This document shows positions 52,561 to 61,456 of a stretch of 64,000 nt of DNA, piece by piece. A program made the translations under genes and the position numbers. The notes under the pieces were generated by a model, which saw only the letters and a list, made by a program, of their open reading frames with translations, had not been told where the DNA came from and ran no database searches. This DNA is from Cytophagales bacterium Alg240-R148 (GTDB lineage Bacteria > Bacteroidota > Bacteroidia > Cytophagales > Cyclobacteriaceae). Position 1 is the first letter of the stretch. Each line of letters begins with the position of its first letter. The DNA lies in the NCBI GenBank assembly GCA_900537185.1, contig LS999828.1:62001-126000 (forward strand). Direction: 5' to 3'.

Positions 52561-54723
52561 TTACCTAAGGAATAATAATTCTCTATATTTCGGTAAAGGC
52601 CAGTCCTCATCGTCTACCAACAGCTCCAATTTGTCTACAGCATATCGGATTTCATCAAAAAACTTAGTTTTGACGTCATCACAGTATGCAATGGCCTTTT
52701 CCCTACCGTCTTCCATCGTATTGATGCGCTTGCGCTCTTCAATCATTGCTCTTACCTGCACATTCAATGTATCGATGTACTTACTCACTTCTTTTATGGC
52801 TTCCACAACAGACGCATTGTCTAGCCCCAATCCTTTTAGTCCGTTGGCATTTGTTATCAATTTATTTTGATAACCAACAGCTGTTGGAATGATGTGATTA
52901 AGTGCGAGATCCCCGATTACTCTAGATTCAATTTGAATCTTCATAACATAGTTTTCCCATTTAATTTCTTGTCTTGCTTCAATTTCAACATCGGTCATGA
53001 TGCCTTGGTTAACAAATACAGCTTTTCCTTTTTTAGTTAAATAAGCATCCAACGCTCTTGGTGCATCTTTAACGTTAGAAAGGCCGCGCTTCTTAGCTTC
53101 TGTTACCCATTCGTCACTGTATCCATCGCCTTCAAACCTTATGGCCTGAGACTCTTTAATATATTCTCTTAGTACATTGACAATGGCCAACCTCTTTTCT
53201 TCTCCTCCTTCTATTCTTTTATCTACTGTATCCGCCAATTTTGTTAATTGTTCTGCTACAATAGTATTCAATACAGTCATTGGAGATGCCACATTATCAT
53301 TGGATCCAACTGCTCTGAATTCAAATTTATTTCCTGTAAAAGCAAATGGAGAAGTTCTGTTTCGATCGGTGTTATCCAATATAATTTCAGGAATTTTATC
53401 TATTCCCAATTTCATATACATATTATCCCCTTTTTCGACAGGTATGTTGCCATTATTTGCTAATTCATCTAAAACAGCTGACAATTGAGACCCTAAGAAT
53501 ACAGATACAATAGCTGGAGGCGCTTCATTGGCTCCAAGCCTATGGTCATTTCCAGCAGATGCTATACTCGCACGCATCAGCTCCTCGTATTCATGGACCG
53601 CTTTAATAGTAGTAACTAAAAATGTTAAAAACTGAAGATTTTCTCTTGCACTGCTGCTCGGCTGGAACAAGTTAATACCTGTATTGGTTATCAACGACCA
53701 GTTGTTGTGCTTTCCACTTCCATTTAAACCAGCAAATGGTTTTTCATGGAAAAGTACTTTTAGATTGTGCCTTTCAGCTACTCGGTTCATCACTTCCATC
53801 AACAATTGGTTGTGGTCAGTGGCAACGTTTATTTCTTCAAACAAAGGAGCTACTTCAAACTGAGAAGGAGCAACTTCATTGTGTCGTGTACTTACTGGAA
53901 TACCCAATTTTAATGCTTCTATTTCGAAGTCTTTCATGTAATCGTATACCCTTGGAGGAATTGACCCAAAGTAATGATCATCCAATTGTTGTCCTTTGGC
54001 TGGGTGGTGTCCAAATACTGCACGCCCAGTCATTGCCAAATCTGGTCTGGCATTGTACAACGCTGTATCTACTACAAAATATTCTTGCTCACACCCCAAT
54101 GAGGCACTCACATCGGTTACATTTCTATCAAAATATTGTGCTACGCGGGTCGCTGCTTGGCTTACAATATCTACTGCTTTTAATAGTGGTGCTTTGTAAT
54201 CCAACGCCTCTCCTGTATACGCTACAAAAATAGTTGGAATACAAAGTGTCCTTCCATAAATAAACATTGGAGAACTAGGATCCCAAGCGGTGTATCCTCT
54301 TGCTTCAAATGTACTTCTTATTCCTCCATTTGGAAATGACGATGCATCTGGCTCTTGTTGCACCAAAGCACTTCCCTTGAATTTCTCAAGCCCTGACATG
54401 GCGTCAAAAAATGAATCATGCTTTTCAGCAGTAGCACCGGTTAATGGCTGAAACCAATGGGTGTAGTGCGTAATCCCTTTATCAACAGCCCAATTTTTAA
54501 CTGCCGATGCAATAACATTGGCTGTTTCAATATCAATTTTCTTACCGTTCTTGATTGCCTTTTTAACTTTCTTGTAAACATCAGAAGGAAGGCTTTTCTC
54601 CAACTGATCCATTCCAAAGACATCAGAACCAAAATAGTCAGACACTTTATTAGAAGGAGCTGCTGCTCTTACTACGGGTCTTTCGCTAATCTGTTCGATA
54701 GCTTTAAATCTCAAATGGGCCAT
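52561..54723 (-). CDS. glnN: Glutamine synthetase type III
   Basis: 720 residues, the length of GSIII, not the 450-470 of GSI. Seen: THYTHWFQPLTGATAEKHDSF, LGCEQEYFVVD (metal site), TRHNEVAPSQFEVAPLFEEINVATDHNQLLM (ammonium/glutamate site) and FAGLNGSGKHNNWSL. It makes glutamine from glutamate, ammonium and ATP in the cytosol. GSIII is the usual form in Bacteroidota and cyanobacteria. A -7 element lies 32 bases before the ATG. Confidence 0.97.
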   Translation of the reverse strand: MAHLRFKAIEQISERPVVRAAAPSNKVSDYFGSDVFGMDQLEKSLPSDVYKKVKKAIKNGKKIDIETANVIASAVKNWAVDKGITHYTHWFQPLTGATAEKHDSFFDAMSGLEKFKGSALVQQEPDASSFPNGGIRSTFEARGYTAWDPSSPMFIYGRTLCIPTIFVAYTGEALDYKAPLLKAVDIVSQAATRVAQYFDRNVTDVSASLGCEQEYFVVDTALYNARPDLAMTGRAVFGHHPAKGQQLDDHYFGSIPPRVYDYMKDFEIEALKLGIPVSTRHNEVAPSQFEVAPLFEEINVATDHNQLLMEVMNRVAERHNLKVLFHEKPFAGLNGSGKHNNWSLITNTGINLFQPSSSARENLQFLTFLVTTIKAVHEYEELMRASIASAGNDHRLGANEAPPAIVSVFLGSQLSAVLDELANNGNIPVEKGDNMYMKLGIDKIPEIILDNTDRNRTSPFAFTGNKFEFRAVGSNDNVASPMTVLNTIVAEQLTKLADTVDKRIEGGEEKRLAIVNVLREYIKESQAIRFEGDGYSDEWVTEAKKRGLSNVKDAPRALDAYLTKKGKAVFVNQGIMTDVEIEARQEIKWENYVMKIQIESRVIGDLALNHIIPTAVGYQNKLITNANGLKGLGLDNASVVEAIKEVSKYIDTLNVQVRAMIEERKRINTMEDGREKAIAYCDDVKTKFFDEIRYAVDKLELLVDDEDWPLPKYRELLFLR

Positions 54724-54754
54724 ATTCTATTGTTTTTTTAAGGTAGATATTCCA

Positions 54755-54762
54755 CAAATATA
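54755..54762 (-). promoter_or_regulatory. Candidate -7 promoter element for glnN
   Basis: Minus strand reads TATATTTG (TAnnTTTG), 31 bases before the ATG. A TTG lies 14 bases upstream, closer than the usual spacing. Confidence 0.5.
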
Positions 54763-55000
54763 CATTATTTTTTTCCCAATGGTAATTTTGAAACCCTATT
54801 TCGATAAAAAATACATAAATTTCAATTACACAACCCAATTCGAACCCCAAATTAAATTTAGACACAAAAATCCAAGCATATTTATCAAATTCACAACAAA
54901 CCATATCAATGGATGTGAATTCAGCAAAATATATCCAACACAGAATTATTTTTACTAGTAAAAATGCAAATAGGATGAAAATAACACAATATTAAAGACA

Positions 55001-55025
55001 AAAAAAAGGAGGCCAGGCCTCCTTT
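55001..55025 (-). terminator. Terminator after 68-residue protein gene
   Basis: AAAGGAGGCC, one central A, GGCCTCCTTT (55005-55025), with A's before it that form the T tract on the minus strand. Confidence 0.85.
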
Positions 55026-55030
55026 GTATG

Positions 55031-55237
55031 TTATTTTTTTTGTTGTTTCTTATCGTAAAGCTTTTTTGCGCCAAAACCAGCACCAGCTATTAGCAACCAT
55101 TCCACTCCAGTTATTGGAACAGGGTCGTTAGGATCACCACCTCCGCCTGGTCCACCTCCGCCTGGTTGTGCTTGAACATCAACAATTCCTACCAATGTAA
55201 AAAATGTGAATATGAATAAAAAGGGTATTTTCTTCAT
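55031..55237 (-). CDS. 68-residue Gly-rich protein with exosortase-type C-terminus (PID-CTERM-like)
   Basis: 68 residues. Signal peptide MKKIPFLFIFTFFTLVGIVDVQA, then a short mature part QPGGGGPGGGGDPNDP, and a C-terminal signal with three parts: a motif PVPITGVEW (about 39-47), a hydrophobic helix LLIAGAGFGA (about 48-57) and a basic tail KKLYDKKQQKK. This is the tripartite layout of exosortase substrates, and it resembles the PID-CTERM sorting signal of Bacteroidota, with Thr in place of the usual Asp. An XrtF-type exosortase is encoded 5 kb away on the same strand. It is 10 bases downstream of the T9SS gene, so the two are co-transcribed. That XrtF cuts this protein is inferred, not shown. 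Confidence 0.7.
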   Translation of the reverse strand: MKKIPFLFIFTFFTLVGIVDVQAQPGGGGPGGGGDPNDPVPITGVEWLLIAGAGFGAKKLYDKKQQKK

Positions 55238-55247
55238 GGATAGTTAC

Positions 55248-58200
55248 TTACTCTTTGATCAATTTTTTAACGATGTTAAATCCGTCGCCATTAAAAGTAA
55301 CAAAATAAACACCTTTTTTCAAATCTGCCAAATTAATTTCAACTTCAGCCTGCGTGCGGTTGTATTTATTTTCTGAAATAACTCTTCCAGATACTTCCAT
55401 TACTTTTACTTGATACTCAGATACTCTATAAGATTCTGGAATTTTCATTTTTGCTACTCCCCTTGTCGGGTTCGGGAATAAAGTCAACTCCTGGCCTATT
55501 TCTAACCCTGCAGCTGTAACTATTACAGTAATAGATTCAGAAGAAATAAAATCACTTCCTTTCACAATCTCTACATGATAGGACCCGTCCTCTGAAAAGT
55601 TATACGACTGTTCCGTAGCTCCGTCAATTATTTCGTTATTTTTATACCATTGGTAGCCTTCTCCAGTTGTACTAGTCAAGGTATTGCCTCTACTTGAAAC
55701 CACAGGAATAACCAAATTTTTTCTTACTACCTCTATTTCAAACCTGTTCATAAAAGTATTCTCTTCATCTGACAAGTCAAATTCATAACCACCATCGTTT
55801 AATATATCCACCACAACATGATCATATTTATCGTGGATTAATATAGCAGAAAGGTCTGCAAAGGACTCCAAATTTCTTAATTCAAAAGTATACGTCCCTG
55901 GTTCTATGTTGTCAATTCTTAGCGGTATTCTAGGTGCGCCTGCTTCACTTGACATAAAATTCATTGCAAGCAGCTCGTCTTCGACTGATACCGTAGAAAG
56001 ATTAAAGATAAAATTCTTTAATTTTCTGGCGTCATATTTTGAATCAAATTCTGCAACCGCATCTTCTTGGAAGCTTATAAAAGTTTTATCTTCTACTCCA
56101 GACTCCGTATTTACAAGTGCCAAGTCTAAGAAATTATCGAAACCGTTGCTTTCTATTTTCAAATAATTAGTAGTCTTATTATCAAATTTCACGGCTTCTG
56201 TCACAGCCAAATTTGGCGCAGCCGCATTGGTTTGAACCCAAAATGCCTGACCAGAAGGTATTATTGCCGAACCGGCTCCTCCTCCTCCTGAAATATAATT
56301 GTATGCTTGTGCCTGCCCATCCCATATTGCCATGGTTCCATTTACATTGGTCTTGGTCCAACCGGTAGCAGAAGCCCAATCAATTGCAGACGGGTATGGG
56401 TTGGATAATACGTTCCATCCATCGTCTGAAGCGCTTCCCGAACTGGTATACGAAACACCAAAATTTCTTGACCCAAAATTAGGTTGTCCGGATACATCTA
56501 TTGTTAATGCTCCTTCTTGAATGTAGGTTACAAGGCCAAGTGTAGTACTCATCGTTTCGGCATTGGTTGTTACCGGAAAAGTTGTCCAATTACCGGCATC
56601 GTCTACAGAACCAGAATAGGTCTCATCCCAATAAAAAGTAGAAGCATTGCCAGAAGTTAGCCCTGAAGCCGATCCGTATACTACAAAATCATCTTGCAAT
56701 TGACTCACTGGTACGTTTTGAATGGCGAAACCTAAATGGTTCCAAGCCCCATTGCCTCCAGATTTGTACCGTTCTAATGTTAAGCTACCGGCCAAGGAGG
56801 CCCCTGACCCCAGCTCTGCTATTCTTGCAGTACCTGAAGCATTGGATCTAAGTGTTAGATTTCCAGACCCAGATCCATCAACATCTAAAGTTACATTGTT
56901 ACCTACCGAAATGGTATTGTAGACATCAGTAGTTGAATTGATGTTGACCGTTCTGGTACCTGCGCCCAGAGTTAAATTATTCATATTAATGGTACCAGAA
57001 ATCTGTTGGCCACCCGTACCGTTCAAATTAACTGTTTGCGTACCTGACGCAGAAAGAGTAACATTATAGGTACCGTTGTTTTGCAAATTACCAGCCACAT
57101 ATAAATTAGAAGGTGCATTTAGCGTACCTGTGATAGTAACATTATTAAAATCCGTATCATTCCCACTAATAGTTGTACCAGTTCCAGTAAATTCTACTGT
57201 TCCACTGTTGTGGTTGAAAGTACCAGAAGTGAAAGTCCAATTACCCGCCACTTGCAAGTTGCCGCTTCCTGCATTAGGTGCAGTTAAAGTACCGGTAATA
57301 ATGACATTGTTAAACTCGTGTGAACCGGTACCAGAAATGGTTGTGGTGCCATCAAAAGTTACGGTTCCTGTACCAGGATTAATAGTCCCATTGCTAACCA
57401 AGTTGCCTCCTATTAAAGTAGTATTGTTCAAAGTAAGAGCAGCGCCGTTATTTACTGTAACGTTTCCAAAATCAGGATTTACAGATCCTGAAATAGTGGT
57501 GGTGCCATCAAAAATTGTAGTAGCCGAACTAAAGCTACCCGTTGCATTCAATACCAACCCACCTTCAAAAATTATTGTTTGAGACCCTGCATTAAAAACA
57601 CCATTGGAGAGGGTCATATCCCCATTAACAGTTATGTTTTTATTTAAGGTTAAAGTAGCCGAGCCTTGTTTTGTAAGGTTCGTTATGGTATTGGTTGTGG
57701 TTGGCATTTCATTACCAGTAGCAGTGGCATTGGCAATGTCATAAACTAAGTTGAATGGATTTGTAGTTCCTACTGCATTGGTCAGTGTCCCGTTTTCTCT
57801 TCTAGTTATTGTACCTCCTGATGTCATATTCAAACCTCCTGATGTAGTTAAAGTGCCATCTAATAAATTCAGGTTGGTTAAACTCAATGAAGAAGTTGTT
57901 GAAAAAACGACACCATTTCTATTAAGAGTTAGTGTATTGAACAAACCTGAGGACAATGCAATGGAAGAAAAACCACCAGTCCCATCAATTATCAGCATAC
58001 TCGAACTTAATGACCCTATACTTCCTCCCGTTCTTACATAAGCCCCAGAAAGAGTTAAGGTATTGGCTCCAATGTTGATATTTCCATTGGTTTGTGTCAA
58101 TGTTCCTTCTATTGTCAAGTCCCCTCCTAAATCAACGGACCCTGAAGAAGTTCTGTTAAAAGTTAAATTATTTAATGAATTAGAACCCACAAAAGTAAGT

Positions 58201-59732
58201 GTACCAAATGAACCAGTTCCGCCAATTTCTAAATTAGAAGTAGACCCTCCAGTTAGCCCCCCTGAACCCGAAACTGAACCATTTAAAGCCAGTGTGTTTG
58301 AACCAATTACTAAATTTCCTGATGATAAAGCCAAGTCCCTACCCGAGTTTAAAGTTACGTCTGAATTCATTGTAACCCCTCCAGAATTATCTATAGTCAA
58401 GTTGGCATCGCCCCCTGCAGGGTACCCATTGCCCAATGACTGTGCTGCTGCTCCATTATAAGATAAAGTTAAATTTGACCCATAGGTCCTTGTTCCTGTT
58501 ATCCTGATATTACCCCCACTTGACCCAGATTGCAAAGCGCCTGAACCATCCAACGAACCTAACCCTATGGTACAATTAGAGCCAGTGGTAAAAGTACCTG
58601 AACCTCCAATAACGGAAGTTTCTAGAAAAACACTAGTGTTATTGGCAAGTTCAATATTTAGTTGATCTGTAAAACTTCCGGCTCCACTAAAGGTCTGAAC
58701 ACTACTGCCATTAAAATTAATAACATTAGAAGATGAAGAGCCGCTTTCACGAACTGTACCATTTATTGCAACATCTCCTCCAATATTTAAATCACTGCTT
58801 CCTGAAGAGGCACTCAAGTTTTGCGTACCTGATCCTGTCTTATTATAGGCACCTGTTAAATTAACCGTAACAGTGCCTGTGGCAGTATAAAGCATTGAAA
58901 AACTCGTACTATTAGAGCCATCATTGAGACTACCTTCAATATTTAAAGTATAAACACCCTGAGCACTAATATAAAATTTTGAATCGTTGTTGATATTCAA
59001 ATCCCCTCCGACAGTAGTTGTACCACTCTGATTTAAAGAAAGGCCCAAAAACCTGCTGTTAGAATCCTCAATTGTTAAGTTTCCATTAACAGTGGTTAGT
59101 TCACCATTCAAAAACAGCGCACTTGAAGATTGCGATGCACAGTTCCATGTGAAATTATAAAATATTTGATTTAAATTGGATGGCTTAGCACTTGTTACAC
59201 CAGTAATTTCGCATGTACTGCCGGTTCCCCAAGAACCCAATGGAATATTACCACCATTCTGGTTGTGCTGGTAATCACTTAAATTGTTGAAAATTAAATT
59301 ATCACCTGAAGAACTAATCTGGCCAGCGCTGTTTAAAACACCTGACACATCTACAATACCATTTTCAAACACTGTTACAAAATCAGCTATTTGTATATCT
59401 AAATCGGTTCCAGTACCAGACAATACGTTCATGGTACCCCCAGTGGCAATTGAAATCTGCCCCCCACCTTCTACAATTGTTTGATCAATGTTGATAGAAA
59501 AACCATTAGGAATAGTAACAATATTACCTGATAGAACAGTTATAACACCATCTGTAGAAGTAGGTGTATTCGCCGTATTCTGCCAGCTTCCCCCTGTGAA
59601 TTCTTCCCAAGTATCGCTTACATTCCAATCACCTGTTTGCCTGGATCTAAAATCATTTTGTGCCAATGCGGCGGAACTAAAAAATATGGTTAACCCACCA
59701 ACCAATAAATACTTTATAAAGCTACTCTTCAT
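55248..59732 (-). CDS. Large secreted repeat protein with T9SS sorting domain
   Basis: 1494 residues. Signal MKSSFIKYLLVGGLTIFFSSAALAQ. A G8-like opening (TGDWNVSDTWEEF) is followed by about 950 residues of Gly/Ser/Thr/Asn-rich beta repeats with units such as NNVTITGTL and FDGTTTISG, probably a beta-helix. A compact domain at about 1000-1280 includes NVLSNPYPSAIDW. The end has an Ig/SprB-like segment (GYQWYKNNEIIDG) and a type A T9SS domain LTLFPNPTRGVAKMKI... GVYFVTFNG ... KKLIKE. Expected to be exported by T9SS and attached to the surface. Adhesin-like role is likely. The 68-residue substrate candidate follows after 10 bases. Confidence 0.93.
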   Translation of the reverse strand: MKSSFIKYLLVGGLTIFFSSAALAQNDFRSRQTGDWNVSDTWEEFTGGSWQNTANTPTSTDGVITVLSGNIVTIPNGFSINIDQTIVEGGGQISIATGGTMNVLSGTGTDLDIQIADFVTVFENGIVDVSGVLNSAGQISSSGDNLIFNNLSDYQHNQNGGNIPLGSWGTGSTCEITGVTSAKPSNLNQIFYNFTWNCASQSSSALFLNGELTTVNGNLTIEDSNSRFLGLSLNQSGTTTVGGDLNINNDSKFYISAQGVYTLNIEGSLNDGSNSTSFSMLYTATGTVTVNLTGAYNKTGSGTQNLSASSGSSDLNIGGDVAINGTVRESGSSSSNVINFNGSSVQTFSGAGSFTDQLNIELANNTSVFLETSVIGGSGTFTTGSNCTIGLGSLDGSGALQSGSSGGNIRITGTRTYGSNLTLSYNGAAAQSLGNGYPAGGDANLTIDNSGGVTMNSDVTLNSGRDLALSSGNLVIGSNTLALNGSVSGSGGLTGGSTSNLEIGGTGSFGTLTFVGSNSLNNLTFNRTSSGSVDLGGDLTIEGTLTQTNGNINIGANTLTLSGAYVRTGGSIGSLSSSMLIIDGTGGFSSIALSSGLFNTLTLNRNGVVFSTTSSLSLTNLNLLDGTLTTSGGLNMTSGGTITRRENGTLTNAVGTTNPFNLVYDIANATATGNEMPTTTNTITNLTKQGSATLTLNKNITVNGDMTLSNGVFNAGSQTIIFEGGLVLNATGSFSSATTIFDGTTTISGSVNPDFGNVTVNNGAALTLNNTTLIGGNLVSNGTINPGTGTVTFDGTTTISGTGSHEFNNVIITGTLTAPNAGSGNLQVAGNWTFTSGTFNHNSGTVEFTGTGTTISGNDTDFNNVTITGTLNAPSNLYVAGNLQNNGTYNVTLSASGTQTVNLNGTGGQQISGTINMNNLTLGAGTRTVNINSTTDVYNTISVGNNVTLDVDGSGSGNLTLRSNASGTARIAELGSGASLAGSLTLERYKSGGNGAWNHLGFAIQNVPVSQLQDDFVVYGSASGLTSGNASTFYWDETYSGSVDDAGNWTTFPVTTNAETMSTTLGLVTYIQEGALTIDVSGQPNFGSRNFGVSYTSSGSASDDGWNVLSNPYPSAIDWASATGWTKTNVNGTMAIWDGQAQAYNYISGGGGAGSAIIPSGQAFWVQTNAAAPNLAVTEAVKFDNKTTNYLKIESNGFDNFLDLALVNTESGVEDKTFISFQEDAVAEFDSKYDARKLKNFIFNLSTVSVEDELLAMNFMSSEAGAPRIPLRIDNIEPGTYTFELRNLESFADLSAILIHDKYDHVVVDILNDGGYEFDLSDEENTFMNRFEIEVVRKNLVIPVVSSRGNTLTSTTGEGYQWYKNNEIIDGATEQSYNFSEDGSYHVEIVKGSDFISSESITVIVTAAGLEIGQELTLFPNPTRGVAKMKIPESYRVSEYQVKVMEVSGRVISENKYNRTQAEVEINLADLKKGVYFVTFNGDGFNIVKKLIKE

Positions 59733-59750
59733 AATCAGTTTATTTTACTG

Positions 59751-59758
59751 CAAATATA
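59751..59758 (-). promoter_or_regulatory. Candidate -7 promoter element for the T9SS protein gene
   Basis: Minus strand reads TATATTTG (TAnnTTTG), 18 bases before the ATG at 59732. This suggests the adhesin and the small protein form their own transcript, separate from the exosortase genes. No -33 seen. Confidence 0.5.
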
Positions 59759-59838
59759 TTTATTCCAAAGAATAAAATATACATTTTTGTTAATTCTATA
59801 CTATAAATATAACTCATTCTAACTATGTAACCTTTAAT

Positions 59839-60270
59839 TTAGGTTTCATTTTTCAATTCGCTCAAAATCAGGCCGAAAAAAAACACCATTATCAATACTG
59901 GGTTAATAATCAATCGGTGAAATTGGGACAATAACGGAGAAGATATTTCTGTTGGTCCTTCCAATTCAATTTTCAAAATAAAATACAAGGGCAATAAAAC
60001 CAACATTTCTATTAATTGAATTGCCATACCCAGCCGCACATAATCCTTATTATTAAATACAATCCAAATCAACCAAACCACCAACAAATCATTGATTAAA
60101 AAACGGACAGACTTATTAAATATGAATTGTACACTCAACGAAGCCTCTGGATACACTGCCTTTAAGCTGATATCCCAATACGAGAAATATTGAAACAGAT
60201 ACACCAGTACAAGACCAAAAAGCACCAATAAAATGGAAACAACCGATTGGGTGTTTTTCAAACTTCTCAT
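59839..60270 (-). CDS. Exosortase F system-associated membrane protein
   Basis: 143 residues. Four hydrophobic segments (about 8-27, 55-70, 78-98, 115-137) with YWDISLKAVYPEASLSVQFIFNKSVRFLINDLLVVWLIW and LLSQFHRLIINPVLIMVFF. The size, topology and place directly after xrtF match the exosortase F-associated family (TIGR04127) known beside xrtF in flavobacteria; the call rests partly on context. Starts within the xrtF stop (ATGA). It is an inner-membrane protein whose role is not established; assistance to the exosortase is inferred. Confidence 0.85.
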   Translation of the reverse strand: MRSLKNTQSVVSILLVLFGLVLVYLFQYFSYWDISLKAVYPEASLSVQFIFNKSVRFLINDLLVVWLIWIVFNNKDYVRLGMAIQLIEMLVLLPLYFILKIELEGPTEISSPLLSQFHRLIINPVLIMVFFFGLILSELKNET

Positions 60271-60803
60271 TGGTTTCTCATTACGGTTCTAACCCAAAGG
60301 TACCACATATAAAAAACAACAATATAAATGACTCCTGTAAACACAAACTTGTGCATAAAATAGAAGTAATCCTGAAGGTTCTCTGACACAAAAAACAAAA
60401 GTAATATGCGGGCCAAGTTGGCTATATGAATTGTAATCGCACCTATAAAAAAGAAGGTATAAAAATCCTTTCGTTTGCCAGAGAAGGCCAAAATAAATGC
60501 AAGATAGATAATGAAAACGTTCACCCCATTGCAACCTTCAAAAACGGAAATAGTAGTTCTTTCTCCCACCAACAAAGCCACATAAGGTGCATGTGCATCG
60601 GGCACTGGAGTCACATCATATTCTAAAAAGTTCAGCAAAGACACCGTATTGCTCGATATAAAAGAAGTTATTGGGTCAACAAGAGGATAATAGGAATGAA
60701 TGTACAAGCCATAGACCAAATTACCCAATACATAGACACCTGCAAATTTCAGCAAGAACAACAAAGGACCTCTATAGTGTTGAATAAGCGCTCTCATGTT
60801 CAT
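60267..60803 (-). CDS. xrtF: Exosortase, XrtF type
   Basis: 178 residues, five to six helices. The catalytic residues of the exosortase family are present: Cys91 in SVFEGCNGVNVF, Arg132 in ANLARILLLF and His151 in YFMHKFVFTG. Exosortases cut a C-terminal signal from secreted proteins in the inner membrane and probably transfer them to another anchor. XrtF is the small type of flavobacteria, without the large soluble domain of XrtA. It starts in the stop of the acetyltransferase (ATGA) and ends in the start of its partner (ATGA), so all three are translationally coupled. Confidence 0.9.
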   Translation of the reverse strand: MNMRALIQHYRGPLLFLLKFAGVYVLGNLVYGLYIHSYYPLVDPITSFISSNTVSLLNFLEYDVTPVPDAHAPYVALLVGERTTISVFEGCNGVNVFIIYLAFILAFSGKRKDFYTFFFIGAITIHIANLARILLLFFVSENLQDYFYFMHKFVFTGVIYIVVFYMWYLWVRTVMRNQ

Positions 60804-61444
60804 TCCATAGGTAAAGCAGGTGTACCAACTACTACCGTACCGCTCTCAACATCACGAGTAACGGTAGCACCCGCCCCTACTATAGCCCCAGGCCCTAGTT
60901 GGATCCCGGGTAAGACTGTACCATTGGTACCAACTAAAATTTGATGACCAAAAAAAACATTTCCTGAAATCTTACAACCAGGCATAATACTGCAATATGC
61001 ACCAATGCTAACATCATGTCCAATTACAGAATTGATATTAATAAAAACAAAGTCTTTTATTTCTATATTGGTAGTTAGAACACAACCTGCTCCAATAATA
61101 ATTCCCTTTCCCATTTGAACAAATGTATTGTCATAGACAACTGTATTTGGGAATATTAAATTTGGAAAATTATAACCTACTGATTCCAATTTTTGGTGTA
61201 TTTTTTTTTTGATTTTTGGGTCTGCTATGGCAATAAAAACACTGCAATCTTCAGACAATAATGTCCTGTGGTCATCCACTTTTCCAAGAACCCCAACTCC
61301 GTTGACTAAGGTCCCAACTTCCAACCCATCATCCAAAAAACCAACTACCTCACAACCAGTATTGTGTTGGAGATTCATATACCCCAGCATGGCCAAGACT
61401 TCTTTACCCAAGCCACCCGCTCCTATTATTACGGTTTCATTCAT
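60800..61444 (-). CDS. Sugar O/N-acyltransferase, PglD/NeuD type
   Basis: 214 residues. N-terminal Rossmann part ETVIIGAGGLGKEVLAML (UDP-sugar binding), then a left-handed beta-helix with hexapeptide repeats: IGAGCVLTTNIEIKDFVFININSVIGHDVSIGAYCSIMPGCKISGNVFFG and GTVLPGIQLGPGAIVGAGATVTRDV. The catalytic His in IGHDV matches PglD. PglD acetylates the 4-amino group of a UDP-amino sugar. The preceding dehydratase and an aminotransferase are encoded just upstream, completing a PglF/E/D-like set. Confidence 0.9.
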   Translation of the reverse strand: MNETVIIGAGGLGKEVLAMLGYMNLQHNTGCEVVGFLDDGLEVGTLVNGVGVLGKVDDHRTLLSEDCSVFIAIADPKIKKKIHQKLESVGYNFPNLIFPNTVVYDNTFVQMGKGIIIGAGCVLTTNIEIKDFVFININSVIGHDVSIGAYCSIMPGCKISGNVFFGHQILVGTNGTVLPGIQLGPGAIVGAGATVTRDVESGTVVVGTPALPME

Positions 61445-61456
61445 GCGCCAAGCTTA

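Larger units (their letters stand above)
54724..55030. other. Intergenic region, 307 bases
   Basis: Holds the glnN promoter element (54755-54762, minus strand) at the left end and the terminator of the 68-residue exosortase-substrate candidate at the right end (55001-55025). In between, very AT-rich sequence with no ORF that looks real, no repeat and no RNA gene. Confidence 0.6.

Noticed and set aside
53736-54233. 165-residue plus-strand frame
   Set aside because: Antisense to the conserved GSIII core; Leu-rich without family features.
55115-55123. PITG in the 68-residue protein as a class A sortase (LPxTG) signal
   Set aside because: Sortases of that kind belong mainly to Gram-positive bacteria, no sortase gene is seen, and an exosortase is encoded nearby, so the exosortase reading is favoured.
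57076-58461. Series of open plus-strand frames opposite the T9SS gene
   Set aside because: The repeats are rich in Gly, Thr and Asn codons, which give Pro/Val-rich open frames on the other strand. No start sites or known motifs.
57000-59000. Repeats in the T9SS gene considered as a CRISPR-like array
   Set aside because: The repeats are protein-level, vary in length and spacing, and stay in frame; there are no fixed-length direct repeats with unique spacers and no cas genes.
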